A stretch of 64,000 nucleotides of DNA from NCBI GenBank assembly GCA_013288555.1, contig JABDBQ010000001.1, forward strand, positions 1 through 64,000, written 5' to 3'. Numbering within the stretch: position 1 is the stretch's first letter; each line of letters starts with the position of its first letter. The stretch comes from Bacteroidota bacterium. Lineage in GTDB: Bacteria > Bacteroidota > Bacteroidia > CAILMK01. Below are positions 18,593 through 28,546 of the stretch, piece after piece. The translations under genes and the position numbers were made by a program. The notes under the pieces were generated by a model. It had not been told where the DNA came from, ran no database searches, and saw only the letters and a program-made list of their open reading frames with translations.

Positions 18593-19191
18593 AAGCAGAA
18601 GAAAAACGGGTACTTGGGTTGGAATTGCCAACCGACCCAAGATGGGTTGAGCTTGTGGGATCAAATATAGAAGACATATTAACGGACCATGCCTATTGTG
18701 AGCAAAAAGCAGCCTCAACCTGCATATCCATCATTATTAAACATCCTGAATATCCCGAAATTGTAGAAAAACTGAGCCCTATCGTAACTGAAGAATGGGG
18801 GCATTTCCGGATGGTTATTAAAGAACTGAACAAAAGAGGTTTAAAATTGGGCCTGGCCAGGAAAGATGAATACGTGAATGAGTTGATGAAAATTATGAGA
18901 AAAGGCGTAAGTCGTCAGGAAAATCTCCTGGATAAATTACTCATTAACGCCATGATCGAAGCCCGGAGTTGCGAAAGGTTTCGGTTGCTTTCCCAGAATA
19001 TTTCAGATGAAAGCCTGCGACCCTTTTATTATGATCTGATGATTGCTGAAGCAGGACATTATCGTTTGTTTATTGATCTTGCTGAAACAATAGTCGATAA
19101 AGAAATTGCCCAAAAAAGATGGAAAGAGATCATCACCGAAGAGGCAAAAATAGTTTCCGGTCTGAATGTTAAGGGCGACAGGATTCATTGA
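18589..19191 (+). CDS. miaE: tRNA 2-methylthio-N6-isopentenyladenosine-37 hydroxylase
   Basis: 200 residues. MiaE is a di-iron, ferritin-like monooxygenase that hydroxylates the isopentenyl group of ms2i6A37 in tRNA. The carboxylate and His ligands are seen in EQKAASTC, EEWGHFRMV (E-x2-H), EARSCERFRLL and EAGHYRLFIDLAE (E-x2-H). The start overlaps the preceding reductase. The miaA and miaB genes are not in the window. Confidence 0.92.
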   Translation: MKAEEKRVLGLELPTDPRWVELVGSNIEDILTDHAYCEQKAASTCISIIIKHPEYPEIVEKLSPIVTEEWGHFRMVIKELNKRGLKLGLARKDEYVNELMKIMRKGVSRQENLLDKLLINAMIEARSCERFRLLSQNISDESLRPFYYDLMIAEAGHYRLFIDLAETIVDKEIAQKRWKEIITEEAKIVSGLNVKGDRIH

Positions 19192-19246
19192 AAAATTTGC
19201 TTTATATAGTTGTTAATAATTAACTTGGCAGCATAATAGTACAATC

Positions 19247-20125
19247 TTGAAAAATTACCTGGCATTTGGCGCATTTATTCTTTTTTTTGTTCCAGGCAGG
19301 ATTTTATGTCAAAATATAAATATCCCTAACAGTAGTTTTGAAACCTGGGACAATCTGCAGGGTTTGATTGATGTGCCTGACAGCTGGCCCAGTTCCGATC
19401 TTGTCTGGTTTTCTAAAGGATATTCTACCCGAAATGTGTATAGCGATTCTCATTGTCATTCAGGTAAATGCGCGGCCCATATTGGTCCTGATACCGCTGA
19501 AAAAAAAATATGGCCCGGTTTTATTGCCGCTAAATTTGCAGCTCACGTAAGAGTGAAATATTTTAGTCTTTATTATGTCGATAGTATGAATACTGCCGAA
19601 AGCGGAGTAGTCCAAATCAGTCTTTTTAAGGGCAAAACTGTTGCCGGAGATTCCATTGGTGGTGCCGTTTGGAATTTCCCTGATTCGATTATTCCTGGTT
19701 TCACTTATGAGGAAATCCCTTTAACATATTCCGGAACGGATACAACACTCATTCCCGATAGCATATCCGTTAGCATTGAAATATTTTCTTCTGCAACGGC
19801 GCTTCCCTCCGGACATGTAGCTGTGGATGATGTGGGCTTATCGGTTCATAAAAAAGCAGCTGTTTCGACTCCTGTTTCTCCTATCGATTTCAATGTGTTC
19901 CCGAATCCTTCAAGTGGAATTGTCAGGGTAGTAAGTTCAGGATATATCACGGATAAATCACAAATGATTGTAAGTGATGTAAACGGTAAAATAATATATA
20001 ACAGGTGTTTATATAATCAATTACCCCCGGTTTTTGATTTTTCAGATTATCCTTCAGGTATTTATTTATTAAACCTAATATCAGGAGATAATAAAGCTGT
20101 AAACAGGATTATTATCAGTCATTAG
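19247..20125 (+). CDS. Secreted T9SS cargo, carbohydrate-binding-like domain
   Basis: 292 residues beginning with TTG (MKNYLAFGAFILFFVPGRILCQ, signal peptide). The next 190 residues begin NINIPNSSFETWDN and form a beta-sandwich with the look of PCMD or carbohydrate-binding modules (SSFETW, HSGKCAAHIG, HVAVDDVGLSV). The last 75 residues are a T9SS type A domain (FNVFPNPSSGIVRVVS ... SDVNGKIIYN ... PSGIYLLNLISGDNKAVNRIII). Its 3' end overlaps the convergent DUF2520 gene by 11 bases. The start codon is unusual and rests on the signal peptide. Confidence 0.82.
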   Translation: MKNYLAFGAFILFFVPGRILCQNINIPNSSFETWDNLQGLIDVPDSWPSSDLVWFSKGYSTRNVYSDSHCHSGKCAAHIGPDTAEKKIWPGFIAAKFAAHVRVKYFSLYYVDSMNTAESGVVQISLFKGKTVAGDSIGGAVWNFPDSIIPGFTYEEIPLTYSGTDTTLIPDSISVSIEIFSSATALPSGHVAVDDVGLSVHKKAAVSTPVSPIDFNVFPNPSSGIVRVVSSGYITDKSQMIVSDVNGKIIYNRCLYNQLPPVFDFSDYPSGIYLLNLISGDNKAVNRIIISH

Positions 20126-20906
20126 TGCCCGGATCTTTGTATTTCCGGATGATGAAATCTGTAAACATTCTGTAGGTTTTTTCTGCTTCTGGAAAAGACT
20201 TCAAAAGCTCTATATGTGCTTCAATGGTTTTCATATCCCGACGCTTGGCTGGACCTGTTTGGGATTGGTCCGGACCAAGTTCAAATGCTTTTGAAACTGT
20301 TTCATTTACCAATGGCTGAAGAATATTGAAGGGGATATCTTCCCCCAATATTCCTTTCGATTGTCCAAGGATATGATTGATAAAATTACTTGCAAATACA
20401 GCTGCCAGATGCAGTTTTTTACGGTTTTCAGAATTTATTTCAAAAACAGAATCCGTAATGCTACCGGCCAGGCTTTTCAACGATTCGAGACTGCTTGCGT
20501 CTGATGATTCGAGAATAACAGGAATATTTTTCCAGTCCAGTTGACGGTTCTTTGTAAAGGTTTGCAAAGGATAAAATACACCTGTTTTATCAGATATATT
20601 TTGGATGGCATTTAGCCCGGCACTTCCTGATGTGTGAACGACAATTTTGCCTGGCAGTCTCAATCCGGTATTCAGTTCTGATATCGCATCGTCTTTAATA
20701 GCAATGATATATAGGTCTGCATCTTCCCTGATGTCCAATAATATATTTGTGGCATCACAGCCTGAAGCACTTGCCAGTAATTCTGCATTTTTCAGATTGG
20801 GTGAATAGACCTGAACAATTTTCAGTCCCTTTTGAATGAAAATAACTGCAAGTTCGGTTGCCACATTTCCGCTGCCGATCAGTACTATTTTTTCTATGCT
20901 TTGCAT
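20115..20906 (-). CDS. Rossmann/DUF2520 dehydrogenase-like protein
   Basis: The ORF track starts inside ccmF; I use the Met at 20906 (MQSIEKIVLIGSGNVATELAVIF), 8 bases after ccmF, giving 263 residues. The N-terminal half is an NAD(P)-binding Rossmann domain (GSGNVATELA, then IAIKDDAI and VVHTSGSAGL), related to the NADP oxidoreductase/ProC group. The C-terminal half is DUF2520 (FYPLQTFTKNRQLDWKNIPVILES ... LHLAAVFASNFINHIL ... TGPAKRRD). The reaction is not known. It is downstream of ccmF on the same strand and probably co-transcribed with it. Confidence 0.85.
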   Translation of the reverse strand: MQSIEKIVLIGSGNVATELAVIFIQKGLKIVQVYSPNLKNAELLASASGCDATNILLDIREDADLYIIAIKDDAISELNTGLRLPGKIVVHTSGSAGLNAIQNISDKTGVFYPLQTFTKNRQLDWKNIPVILESSDASSLESLKSLAGSITDSVFEINSENRKKLHLAAVFASNFINHILGQSKGILGEDIPFNILQPLVNETVSKAFELGPDQSQTGPAKRRDMKTIEAHIELLKSFPEAEKTYRMFTDFIIRKYKDPGTND

Positions 20907-20914
20907 AGCATGAA

Positions 20915-23458
20915 TTAAGATGTTGTCCTGTATTCCCGGATCCGCTTGATAAGGGCAACCAAAAATCCAATAAACATAACCACCGATCCGAGCCACAGGA
21001 AGTTGATATATGGAAAAATGATCGCTTTCAACGTTATATACTGACGCTCGGGCCTTCTTCCTTTGAGGACAATTAATTCGTGTGTTCCATCGGTTACATT
21101 GATGGTATAATAGCGGAATCCCAGGCCAAAACTCTTGATTTCTGCATCGTCGTGCATGATCTGGCTGCCTTTGATAATTAATGCAGGAGATGCATATTCC
21201 GTACTGATGCCATCACTCACTTTCAGCTTCATCGTTACCCTGTATATGTCTCCATCCGAAGATTTTGAGGTTTCCTTAACGATACTTATCGGGTTTATCG
21301 TAAAACTATCAGCAATAAAAGGCTGTCCCTCTTTTACCTGGAAGGTAAGAGTGGTATCATATTTTATTTTTACATTGGGATCCCCGGTGAAAGCTGAAGT
21401 AACATGCGTAAAGATATCCTTTGTCAGATAGTGCTTTGAACTCGGTGCGTATGACATGTTCTGATCGTTTTTCTTCTGATAAATGATCATCGGGAACAGG
21501 TCAAAATCTTCTTTGATATTTCCGGTTATAGAATCCGTTTTTTTATAGTTTACTTTGAAGTACAAATAGTTGCCAATGCCGGAATCCCCCTTATAGGTTA
21601 CCTCATAACCATGCATCTTGGTTGGGAAATCCTTGAATAATACCTTGTTTTCATATTGTTCCTTGGCAGTAGCTTTAGACAAAGCATCAACCTGCATGCC
21701 TTCCGTATTGAGCGAAATCGTTTCCTTTTTGGCATTTGCGATCAGCGCCCCGACAAGGATGAGCCCAAACCCGACATGTGCAATGGATGGACCACTTAGT
21801 CGGATTGTCTTTTTAAGGATCATGTCAATAAATATTTCAATATTGCCTGTGATGCTGAAAAAGCTCGCATATAGCAGGAGAATATATTCCCAGTTTTCAT
21901 AAAGGCCTGACGCGATCATCATCCCTGCCGTAGGCAGTGTGGCAATTGCCGCCACAAGCAATACTTTCTTTAGAAAATATTTGCGTTTGGTATTATGATA
22001 TCTTAGGTATTGGCCGATACCGGTAAGAAATGCAATCATGATAGAAAAAGGAATTTCCATAACATGATATGCGGCAGCAGGATTAGCAGGTGGCGCTATA
22101 TTGGTTTTGAGATGGATATGAAGCCAGTCATTAAACAGACCATCTACTTTATTAATAACAGGGATTGATGTAATGGATACGATATGCAATGCCGATAATG
22201 ACAATACCAATGCCCCGATAAACATCCAGAATTCCCTGGAAGAGATATTCTCTTCTTTGGGCGATGAAGGAATCTGACGCCACCTGATGATCAGTGTAAT
22301 GATCGATAAAATAACAAACGCGAACATGAATATAAGTAGCTGCCCTGCAAGTCCGAGATCTGCAAAAGAATGCACGGAAGAATCGCCTAAAACTCCGCTT
22401 CGGGTAAGGAAATTTGCATAAAGAATAAGGAGATAGGTAAGGATGGCAAAAATAATAGAACCTAATAAAGCTACTTTTCTGGCCCTGTAAATCTGCATCG
22501 AATGTAAGGCTGCGATAAGCAGAAGCCATGGAACGAGAATGCCATTTTCCACAGGGTCCCAGGCCCAGAAACCACCAAAACTCAGGGATTCATAGGCCCA
22601 TGCACCGCCCATGAGGATGCCAGTCCCCAGGAACATCCCACAAAAAACTGCCCATGGCAATGCCGGACGAATCCATCCTGTATAATCTTTATTCCAGAGC
22701 CCGCCAATGGCAAAAGCAAAAGGAACAATTGTAGATGCAAAACCAAGAAACAATACCGGAGGATGGATTACCATCCAGTAATTTTGCAATAATGCATTGA
22801 GCCCTTGTCCTCCAACCTGTTTCAATGCAAGGCTGTAGTCTACAACCGTTTTACCGTCAACTTTTGAAACAGACTTGATGACCTGCCCCAGAGCATTGTG
22901 CATTTCCGAATCGTTGAACAAGGGCAATCCCTGTTTCGCAAATGCTTCACGTAATAATTGAAATGGATTGACCCCGATCTGGTAAGCTTCCGAGAAAATA
23001 TGATAATGTATCCCTAATAACATGGAGGCAAGGAAAGTCTGTGAAAGCGCAATGACGATCATCACCGGGGCTTCCCATTTTTTAGCCGTAAAGATCAGTA
23101 CGCAGCCTAAAATCATCTGCCAGAAGGTCCAGAGCAGGAAACTACCCTCTGAACCACCCCAGAAACAAGCTATAATATATTTGGGTTGCAGTTCATCAGA
23201 AGAATGTTCCCAGACATAATTGTATTGATACTGATGGGTTTTGATCAGGTAAAAAAGTACTGTAAAAATTCCGAGGATTGATATACCATGAATAAAGAAC
23301 GAGGTTCTGGCATAATTTCTCCATGTGCGTACATGATGATTCCGGTTATAAAAGAAATAAGCCAGCAAACTGAAAATGGCCGCCCCGAATGACAATACGA
23401 CAAAAAAGTATCCGATGTTTCCCGGCAGCAGGTTTTCATTTGCGTATTCTATATTCAT
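20915..23458 (-). CDS. ccmF: Cytochrome c haem lyase, CcmF family
   Basis: 847 residues and about fifteen membrane helices. It contains the CcmF/CcsA haem-handling WWD region, GGFWAWDPVENG, the periplasmic FWGGSEGSFLLWTFWQ, and His-bearing helices such as YWMVIHPPVLFLGF. A large periplasmic domain of about 200 residues sits near the C-terminus. CcmF takes haem from CcmE and attaches it to CxxCH of apocytochromes at the outer face of the inner membrane. In the expected order it would follow ccmE (29905) directly; here about 6.4 kb on the other strand lies between. Confidence 0.92.
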   Translation of the reverse strand: MNIEYANENLLPGNIGYFFVVLSFGAAIFSLLAYFFYNRNHHVRTWRNYARTSFFIHGISILGIFTVLFYLIKTHQYQYNYVWEHSSDELQPKYIIACFWGGSEGSFLLWTFWQMILGCVLIFTAKKWEAPVMIVIALSQTFLASMLLGIHYHIFSEAYQIGVNPFQLLREAFAKQGLPLFNDSEMHNALGQVIKSVSKVDGKTVVDYSLALKQVGGQGLNALLQNYWMVIHPPVLFLGFASTIVPFAFAIGGLWNKDYTGWIRPALPWAVFCGMFLGTGILMGGAWAYESLSFGGFWAWDPVENGILVPWLLLIAALHSMQIYRARKVALLGSIIFAILTYLLILYANFLTRSGVLGDSSVHSFADLGLAGQLLIFMFAFVILSIITLIIRWRQIPSSPKEENISSREFWMFIGALVLSLSALHIVSITSIPVINKVDGLFNDWLHIHLKTNIAPPANPAAAYHVMEIPFSIMIAFLTGIGQYLRYHNTKRKYFLKKVLLVAAIATLPTAGMMIASGLYENWEYILLLYASFFSITGNIEIFIDMILKKTIRLSGPSIAHVGFGLILVGALIANAKKETISLNTEGMQVDALSKATAKEQYENKVLFKDFPTKMHGYEVTYKGDSGIGNYLYFKVNYKKTDSITGNIKEDFDLFPMIIYQKKNDQNMSYAPSSKHYLTKDIFTHVTSAFTGDPNVKIKYDTTLTFQVKEGQPFIADSFTINPISIVKETSKSSDGDIYRVTMKLKVSDGISTEYASPALIIKGSQIMHDDAEIKSFGLGFRYYTINVTDGTHELIVLKGRRPERQYITLKAIIFPYINFLWLGSVVMFIGFLVALIKRIREYRTTS

Positions 23459-23746
23459 TTATTTTATCAAAAAGCAGCTTTTAACCATCCTGCTTCGAAC
23501 CACAAAGGTATAATAAAGGACAATGTGAGGAATCATTAAAAAACTGATCTTAATCAGTAAAAATTGAATCGAAGAAAGAGAATACTGTTACTGTTATCCA
23601 GTGCTATCTTTTTTTAAATGAGTTTCATGAGAAAGAGAATCAAATTAATTATTTTGAACCCGTAAGAATACTTGGATTTATAGCATTAATATCTGAATTT
23701 ATTTCAGTATCATTGCATTAGATTCATTCTAATAACCACCACCTGA

Positions 23747-26700
23747 ATGCAGATAAATTGCCAAAAAATCCTCAGATATTTTTACCTGGCAATATTGTCA
23801 ATCCAGGGATCAAGTATAACTCTTCTTGCCCAATCATTAAAGTACCAATCCAATTTATTCAAAACTACAGATTGGAGCTTTGAAGAGAATAAAGGTCAGG
23901 TTGAAAATCAGGACATAAAATATTACGGCCATCAGGGCGGCGTTTGTCTTTATTGCAAGCCCGGAAGAATCAGTTTTGTTTTTACAAAGACTGAAAATGG
24001 TTATAAAATCTCAGAAGCAACGGGAACTTCAGAAGAGGAATCAACGCTGTCCCCCTTTGGAGGGGGTAGGGGGAGGAAAAATCCCCAAGAATCAGCCATG
24101 CCTCTCAAAATCACAACCACCCGCGCTGACCTTATCCTCCTCAATTCCAACTACTCTGCCCAAATCATCGCTTCTGATCAGCAGGAATATTATGAAAATT
24201 ACTACACCACCCCGAATAAGTCCCCGAATAAGTCGGGACAGGCGGGGCAGGCCGGAGACGCGAATCATGGAATCACCAATGTTCATACATATAACACGAT
24301 CACATACCAAAATATCTATCCCCATATCGATATGGTGCTGCATTCCAAAGCAAACGGGATGAAATACGAATTTGTGGTTCACCCTGGTGGCAAAGTCAGT
24401 GATATCCAAATGCAATGGAATGGTATGGAAAACATGCAACTGAATGAAAAAGGTGGAATTTCTTATGCCATGAATAATGGGAAAATGGAAGAAAGCAGGC
24501 CGGTTAGTTTTCAGGGTATAGATTGCGTGCAAAGCTCTTTTGTGGTTAATCATCGCAATATTGGTTTTAAGGTTAGAAATTATAGTGTATTGAAAATACT
24601 GATCATTGACCCTGATTTAGATTGGGGAACCTACTATGCGACAGGATCTTATAATTCAGGGAATAGCATTGCAACTGACGCATCTGGAAATGTATATATA
24701 ACAGGTGTTTATATGAATACCTCTACAGGTAAAGGCAATAATTACCTGGCAAAGTTCAAATCGGATGGAACAAAGGTTTGGGGGCTATATTATGGCTTTA
24801 CAAGTAATTATGGCAGTTATGGTAATGCCGTTACTGTTGATATTTCTGGTAATATTTTTATGACAGGTTCCACGCAAAGTTATTCCGGAGTTGCAACTTC
24901 TGGTGCCTACCAGACTTCATGTGGAAGTGGTAATAACGGTTATGATGCATTCCTGTCTAAATTTGATACAAAAGGTGATTTAATATGGGGAACTTATTTC
25001 GGAGGGGCGGGATTTGACATAGGCAGCGGAATATGTTGCGACAAGGCAGGGAGTATTTATATTACAGGAACTACCAATAGTTATACAGGTGTGTCCACAA
25101 ACGGGGCATACCAGACTTATTTAGGAGGCGGATCCTCTTCCGGTAATGATGCATTCATAGCTAAATTTAGTGGAAATGGAGCCATTGTGTGGGCAACTTA
25201 TTATGGAGGTGGGGATAATGAACAAGGGACTGGCATAGCCATTGATCCTTCAAATAATTTATACATCACTGGTTTAACTCAAAGTAAATCGGGAATTGCC
25301 ACAAATGGAGCATATTTAACTTCTTTTTCAGGGAATTATGATATGTTCCTGGCAAAATTCGACAGTAGCGGGGCAATTGGATGGGCAACTTATTATGGAG
25401 GGGCAGGTTATGATGCAGCAGAAGGAATTGCAGTTGACAGATCAGCTAACATTTATATTGCAGGTTATACCCAAAGTGTTTCCGGAATTGCAATAAGCGG
25501 AGCTTTTCAAACAAAACATTCCTCAAATAGCAATTCCAACGATGCATGCCTGATAAAATTTGACAGTGCAGGCGCACTAAAATGGGGCACTTATTATGGA
25601 AATGCCGGGACTGAAGAAGCATACGGCGTTGCATGTGATGATTCAGATAATATATATATAGATGGTGCTGCTACTTACAGCCCTTTTATTGCCACGCCGG
25701 ACGCATATCAGAAATTTTGTTCTGGAGGTCAGGATATTTTTCTTGCCAAATTTAATGGCAGCGGGAAAAGGGTTTATGGTACATTTTATGGAGGTGCTTA
25801 TCAAGATGAAGGATGCGGTATTGTAGTAGATCATTCTGATAACGTTTATATTACAGGAATAACATCAAGCAGTTCAGGAATTGCAACTTTAGGCGCATAT
25901 CAAACAGCTCTTAATGGATACAATAATGCCTTTCTTACAAAATTCAAGTTCCAGGTGAACAATGATGCCGGTATCGTTTCAATTCCAAAACCCAAAACAG
26001 TATGCCCTGGAAAATACCCCATGAAGGTTACGCTGAAAAATTTCGGGAGGGAAGATATAAAAAGTGTTGAAATTCACTGGGCTATCAATTATATCTCGCA
26101 GAAAATAAATTACTGGACCGGAGACCTTAAACCCGGAACTTCAACTTTGGTTTTTATTGATTCATTTGATTTAAGACCCGGAACTGATACCATACAATCC
26201 TGGACGGAGTATCCAAATGGCATTACGGACTCGCTCATTTACAATGATAGTACCACTGTTATTGATTCTATTTTTCCAGTCCCAACAGCCAATGTTGGTA
26301 CAAAAGCAAGTGCCTGCTATGGCATTGAACTTACATTAGGGGCACCACCCGTAAAAGGAAATCAATATGCCTGGTCGAGTATTCCTGTAGGTTTTAGTTC
26401 CACCTTGTCATATCCTGAAATAACTTCATATCAGTTATCGACTACAACCTATATTCTGAAAGAAACAAACCCGACCGGTTGCAGTACAACTGATTCCGTT
26501 AAAATCACTGTTCATCCGCTTCCGGTTGCAAATCCCGGTTCTGATGCTACTATTTGTTCGGGAAAGGGATATACTTTGGGTGCTGCGTCGGACTCAGGAA
26601 GTACATATTACTGGAAAAGCAATCCTGCAAAATATACATATTCAGTTTCAGATCCTGTTGTTTATCCTTCTGAAAATACTCTTTATTATATTACTGAAAC

Positions 26701-28444
26701 GAATATATATGGCTGTCCTAAAACAGATTCTGTAATGGTGACTGTAAATCCTGTACCTGTTGCAAATGCAGGAGGTAATTCGACTGTTTGTTCTGGGACA
26801 GGTGCTCATTTGGGCACTTTAATGTATGTTGGAGACAATTATCAATGGAAAAGCAAACCCGCGGGGCTTTCTTCACAATCTCCTGAATTATGGGTTTATC
26901 CTGATACAAGTACTAGATATATTCTATCAGTTTCCAATAAATTTGGATGTGTCAGTTTTGATTCGGTATTTGTAAACGTGAATAAAATGCCTAAGGCAAT
27001 AACGGGCCATGATACAACGATTTGCGATGGGAATGCGGATAGTCTCGGAACAATTCCTGCTTCGGGTAGCAATTATTATTGGTACAATTCTACGCAGTCT
27101 TTGGTTTGGACAACATCATCCATAATTGTTAGCCCAGACCAGAACACTGTTTACTATCTCATAGAAAATATTGCCGCAACAGGCTGCACTAAAATGGATT
27201 CGGTTGTTGTGAATGTTCTTCGGTCACCTGCTACAATACATGCAGGCACAGATCAATCTATTTGCCTGGGAACGAAAATCAGCCTGGGAATGACAGCCTT
27301 AAACGGATGTTCTTATTCGTGGACGAGCATACCGCCAGGCTATATTTCATCATCATCTGATACTTCTTTTATACCAAAACAAACTGCAACTTATATTCTT
27401 AATGAAACAGCTTACAAAGGTTGCAGTAAAAAAGATTCCGTAACGATATCAGTTCACCCCGATGCTGTTGCGAATGCCGGATCGGATTCTATGATATGCC
27501 AGGGATCGGGTGTAGTTATCGGATCACCAAAGATTGCCGGAAGTTATTACGCATGGACCAGTTCTCCAAAAGGATATAGTTCAACCCTTGCAAATCCTAC
27601 CGTTAGCCCTAATATCATAACTTTGTACAGATTAAAGGTAACAACTGCGTATGGATGTACTGCCAATGACTCTATAACTGTCAAAGTGCTCCCTTCCCCT
27701 GTTGCAAATCCGGGTTCCAATCAAACAGTATGTGCGGGAACAATTGTCTCTATTGGGGCTCCACCTGTTTCGGGGAATACATATAAATGGGTAAGCTTCC
27801 CTATGGGATTTGCATCAACCGCCTCAGATACGATGGTAAAACCGGATTCAACCACGAGTTATATATTATATACGTCCGTATCTTCAGGTTGTTCACGCAG
27901 AGCCTATATCACAATAACGGTAAACCAATTGCCAGGTGTACGATGGAATAACATTGCTCGTTGTGATACAATCACATTTCTACCCCAGAAAACCAATAAT
28001 AAAGACTATTCATGGTATTTTGGAGACGGAGACAGCGATAAATCTGAATTGTTTCCTGTTCATGAATACAAGTCTTTGGGCAATTATCAGGTAAGATTAG
28101 TAACCACAGATTCCAATGGATGCAGAGGTTATATAGATTCATTAATCAATATTGATTGTTTAAATCCGCAATACCAGGATTCCGCATTTCATCTTGTATT
28201 TTACCCAAATCCATTTCACGGATCAGCAACTTTAGAATATCTGTTGAATAAAACCTCCCATGTCAGCATTGGGCTATACGATGCCATTGGTAGGCAGGTA
28301 TCTGCCATTGAAGATAATACCCTGGATAAAGGTGTTTATTCTATAGAGATCAATTCTGAAGAACTTCATTTGGGTCATGGTGTTTATTTTTTGATTTTCA
28401 GGAGTGATAATGCCAATGCCAGTATAAAAATCGTGAGTTTCTAA
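23747..28444 (+). CDS. Giant SBBP-repeat, Ig-like and PKD T9SS cargo protein
   Basis: 1565 residues. A hydrophobic signal region (about 8-28, LRYFYLAILSIQGSSITLLAQ) is followed by an N-terminal domain WSFEENKGQVENQDIKYYGHQGG (DUF7948-like). Next come about nine SBBP beta-propeller repeats (G-N-V-Y-I-T-G ... FLAKF ... W-G-T-Y-Y-G-G, roughly 240-720), then six or seven Ig-like units beginning A-N-A-G-x-x-x-x-x-C-x-G (850-1400), a PKD-like unit (YSWYFGDGDSD) and a T9SS type A end (LVFYPNPFHGSATLEY). It is a paralogue of the protein at 43889. Compared with that paralogue it carries two insertions encoded by intergenic-type repeats. Probably a surface adhesin or matrix protein. Confidence 0.88.
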   Translation: MQINCQKILRYFYLAILSIQGSSITLLAQSLKYQSNLFKTTDWSFEENKGQVENQDIKYYGHQGGVCLYCKPGRISFVFTKTENGYKISEATGTSEEESTLSPFGGGRGRKNPQESAMPLKITTTRADLILLNSNYSAQIIASDQQEYYENYYTTPNKSPNKSGQAGQAGDANHGITNVHTYNTITYQNIYPHIDMVLHSKANGMKYEFVVHPGGKVSDIQMQWNGMENMQLNEKGGISYAMNNGKMEESRPVSFQGIDCVQSSFVVNHRNIGFKVRNYSVLKILIIDPDLDWGTYYATGSYNSGNSIATDASGNVYITGVYMNTSTGKGNNYLAKFKSDGTKVWGLYYGFTSNYGSYGNAVTVDISGNIFMTGSTQSYSGVATSGAYQTSCGSGNNGYDAFLSKFDTKGDLIWGTYFGGAGFDIGSGICCDKAGSIYITGTTNSYTGVSTNGAYQTYLGGGSSSGNDAFIAKFSGNGAIVWATYYGGGDNEQGTGIAIDPSNNLYITGLTQSKSGIATNGAYLTSFSGNYDMFLAKFDSSGAIGWATYYGGAGYDAAEGIAVDRSANIYIAGYTQSVSGIAISGAFQTKHSSNSNSNDACLIKFDSAGALKWGTYYGNAGTEEAYGVACDDSDNIYIDGAATYSPFIATPDAYQKFCSGGQDIFLAKFNGSGKRVYGTFYGGAYQDEGCGIVVDHSDNVYITGITSSSSGIATLGAYQTALNGYNNAFLTKFKFQVNNDAGIVSIPKPKTVCPGKYPMKVTLKNFGREDIKSVEIHWAINYISQKINYWTGDLKPGTSTLVFIDSFDLRPGTDTIQSWTEYPNGITDSLIYNDSTTVIDSIFPVPTANVGTKASACYGIELTLGAPPVKGNQYAWSSIPVGFSSTLSYPEITSYQLSTTTYILKETNPTGCSTTDSVKITVHPLPVANPGSDATICSGKGYTLGAASDSGSTYYWKSNPAKYTYSVSDPVVYPSENTLYYITETNIYGCPKTDSVMVTVNPVPVANAGGNSTVCSGTGAHLGTLMYVGDNYQWKSKPAGLSSQSPELWVYPDTSTRYILSVSNKFGCVSFDSVFVNVNKMPKAITGHDTTICDGNADSLGTIPASGSNYYWYNSTQSLVWTTSSIIVSPDQNTVYYLIENIAATGCTKMDSVVVNVLRSPATIHAGTDQSICLGTKISLGMTALNGCSYSWTSIPPGYISSSSDTSFIPKQTATYILNETAYKGCSKKDSVTISVHPDAVANAGSDSMICQGSGVVIGSPKIAGSYYAWTSSPKGYSSTLANPTVSPNIITLYRLKVTTAYGCTANDSITVKVLPSPVANPGSNQTVCAGTIVSIGAPPVSGNTYKWVSFPMGFASTASDTMVKPDSTTSYILYTSVSSGCSRRAYITITVNQLPGVRWNNIARCDTITFLPQKTNNKDYSWYFGDGDSDKSELFPVHEYKSLGNYQVRLVTTDSNGCRGYIDSLINIDCLNPQYQDSAFHLVFYPNPFHGSATLEYLLNKTSHVSIGLYDAIGRQVSAIEDNTLDKGVYSIEINSEELHLGHGVYFLIFRSDNANASIKIVSF
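24050..24076. repeat. C/G-rich repeat inserted in coding sequence
   Basis: TCCCCCTTTGGAGGGGG followed by TAGGGGGAGG: a palindrome-like element of the type found between genes in Bacteroidota. Here it is inside the SBBP gene in frame, encoding SPFGGGRGR. Confidence 0.6.
24211..24250. repeat. Repeat family C inside the SBBP gene
   Basis: CCCGAATAAGTCCCCGAATA continuing AGTCGGGACAGGCGGGGCAG. Nearly the same sequence occurs between genes at 31994 (about 36 of 39 bases). It encodes the insertion PNKSPNKSGQAGQAG, which the paralogue lacks. Confidence 0.75.
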
Positions 28445-28502
28445 ATCAGGGGGAAATTCGCTATTTGGGGCGGTTCCGGATTTTTTTTTATGGGAGGTCA
28501 AT

Positions 28503-28528
28503 AATCAGATTCTAATGTTAATCTGATT
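28503..28528. promoter_or_regulatory. Inverted repeat upstream of aminotransferase (possible operator)
   Basis: AATCAGATT, 8 bases, AATCTGATT: 9-base perfect arms ending 2 bases before the -7 box. Position suits a dimeric regulator binding across the promoter; no regulator gene is adjacent. Confidence 0.4.
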
Positions 28529-28530
28529 AG

Positions 28531-28538
28531 TACCTTTG
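28531..28538 (+). promoter_or_regulatory. -7 promoter box of aminotransferase
   Basis: TACCTTTG, an exact TAnnTTTG, ends 8 bases before the ATG at 28547. The mRNA would have almost no leader if that ATG is used; the next Met at 28595 would leave a normal leader. Confidence 0.5.
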
Positions 28539-28546
28539 GCAAAAGA

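Noticed and set aside
24092-24553. 153-codon minus-strand ORF inside the SBBP gene
   Set aside because: Antisense shadow; it breaks at the repeat-derived part and resembles nothing known.
24700-25940. Long stretch of periodic DNA in the SBBP gene
   Set aside because: The periodicity comes from protein-level SBBP repeats in one open frame; the DNA copies differ too much to be a mobile or CRISPR repeat.
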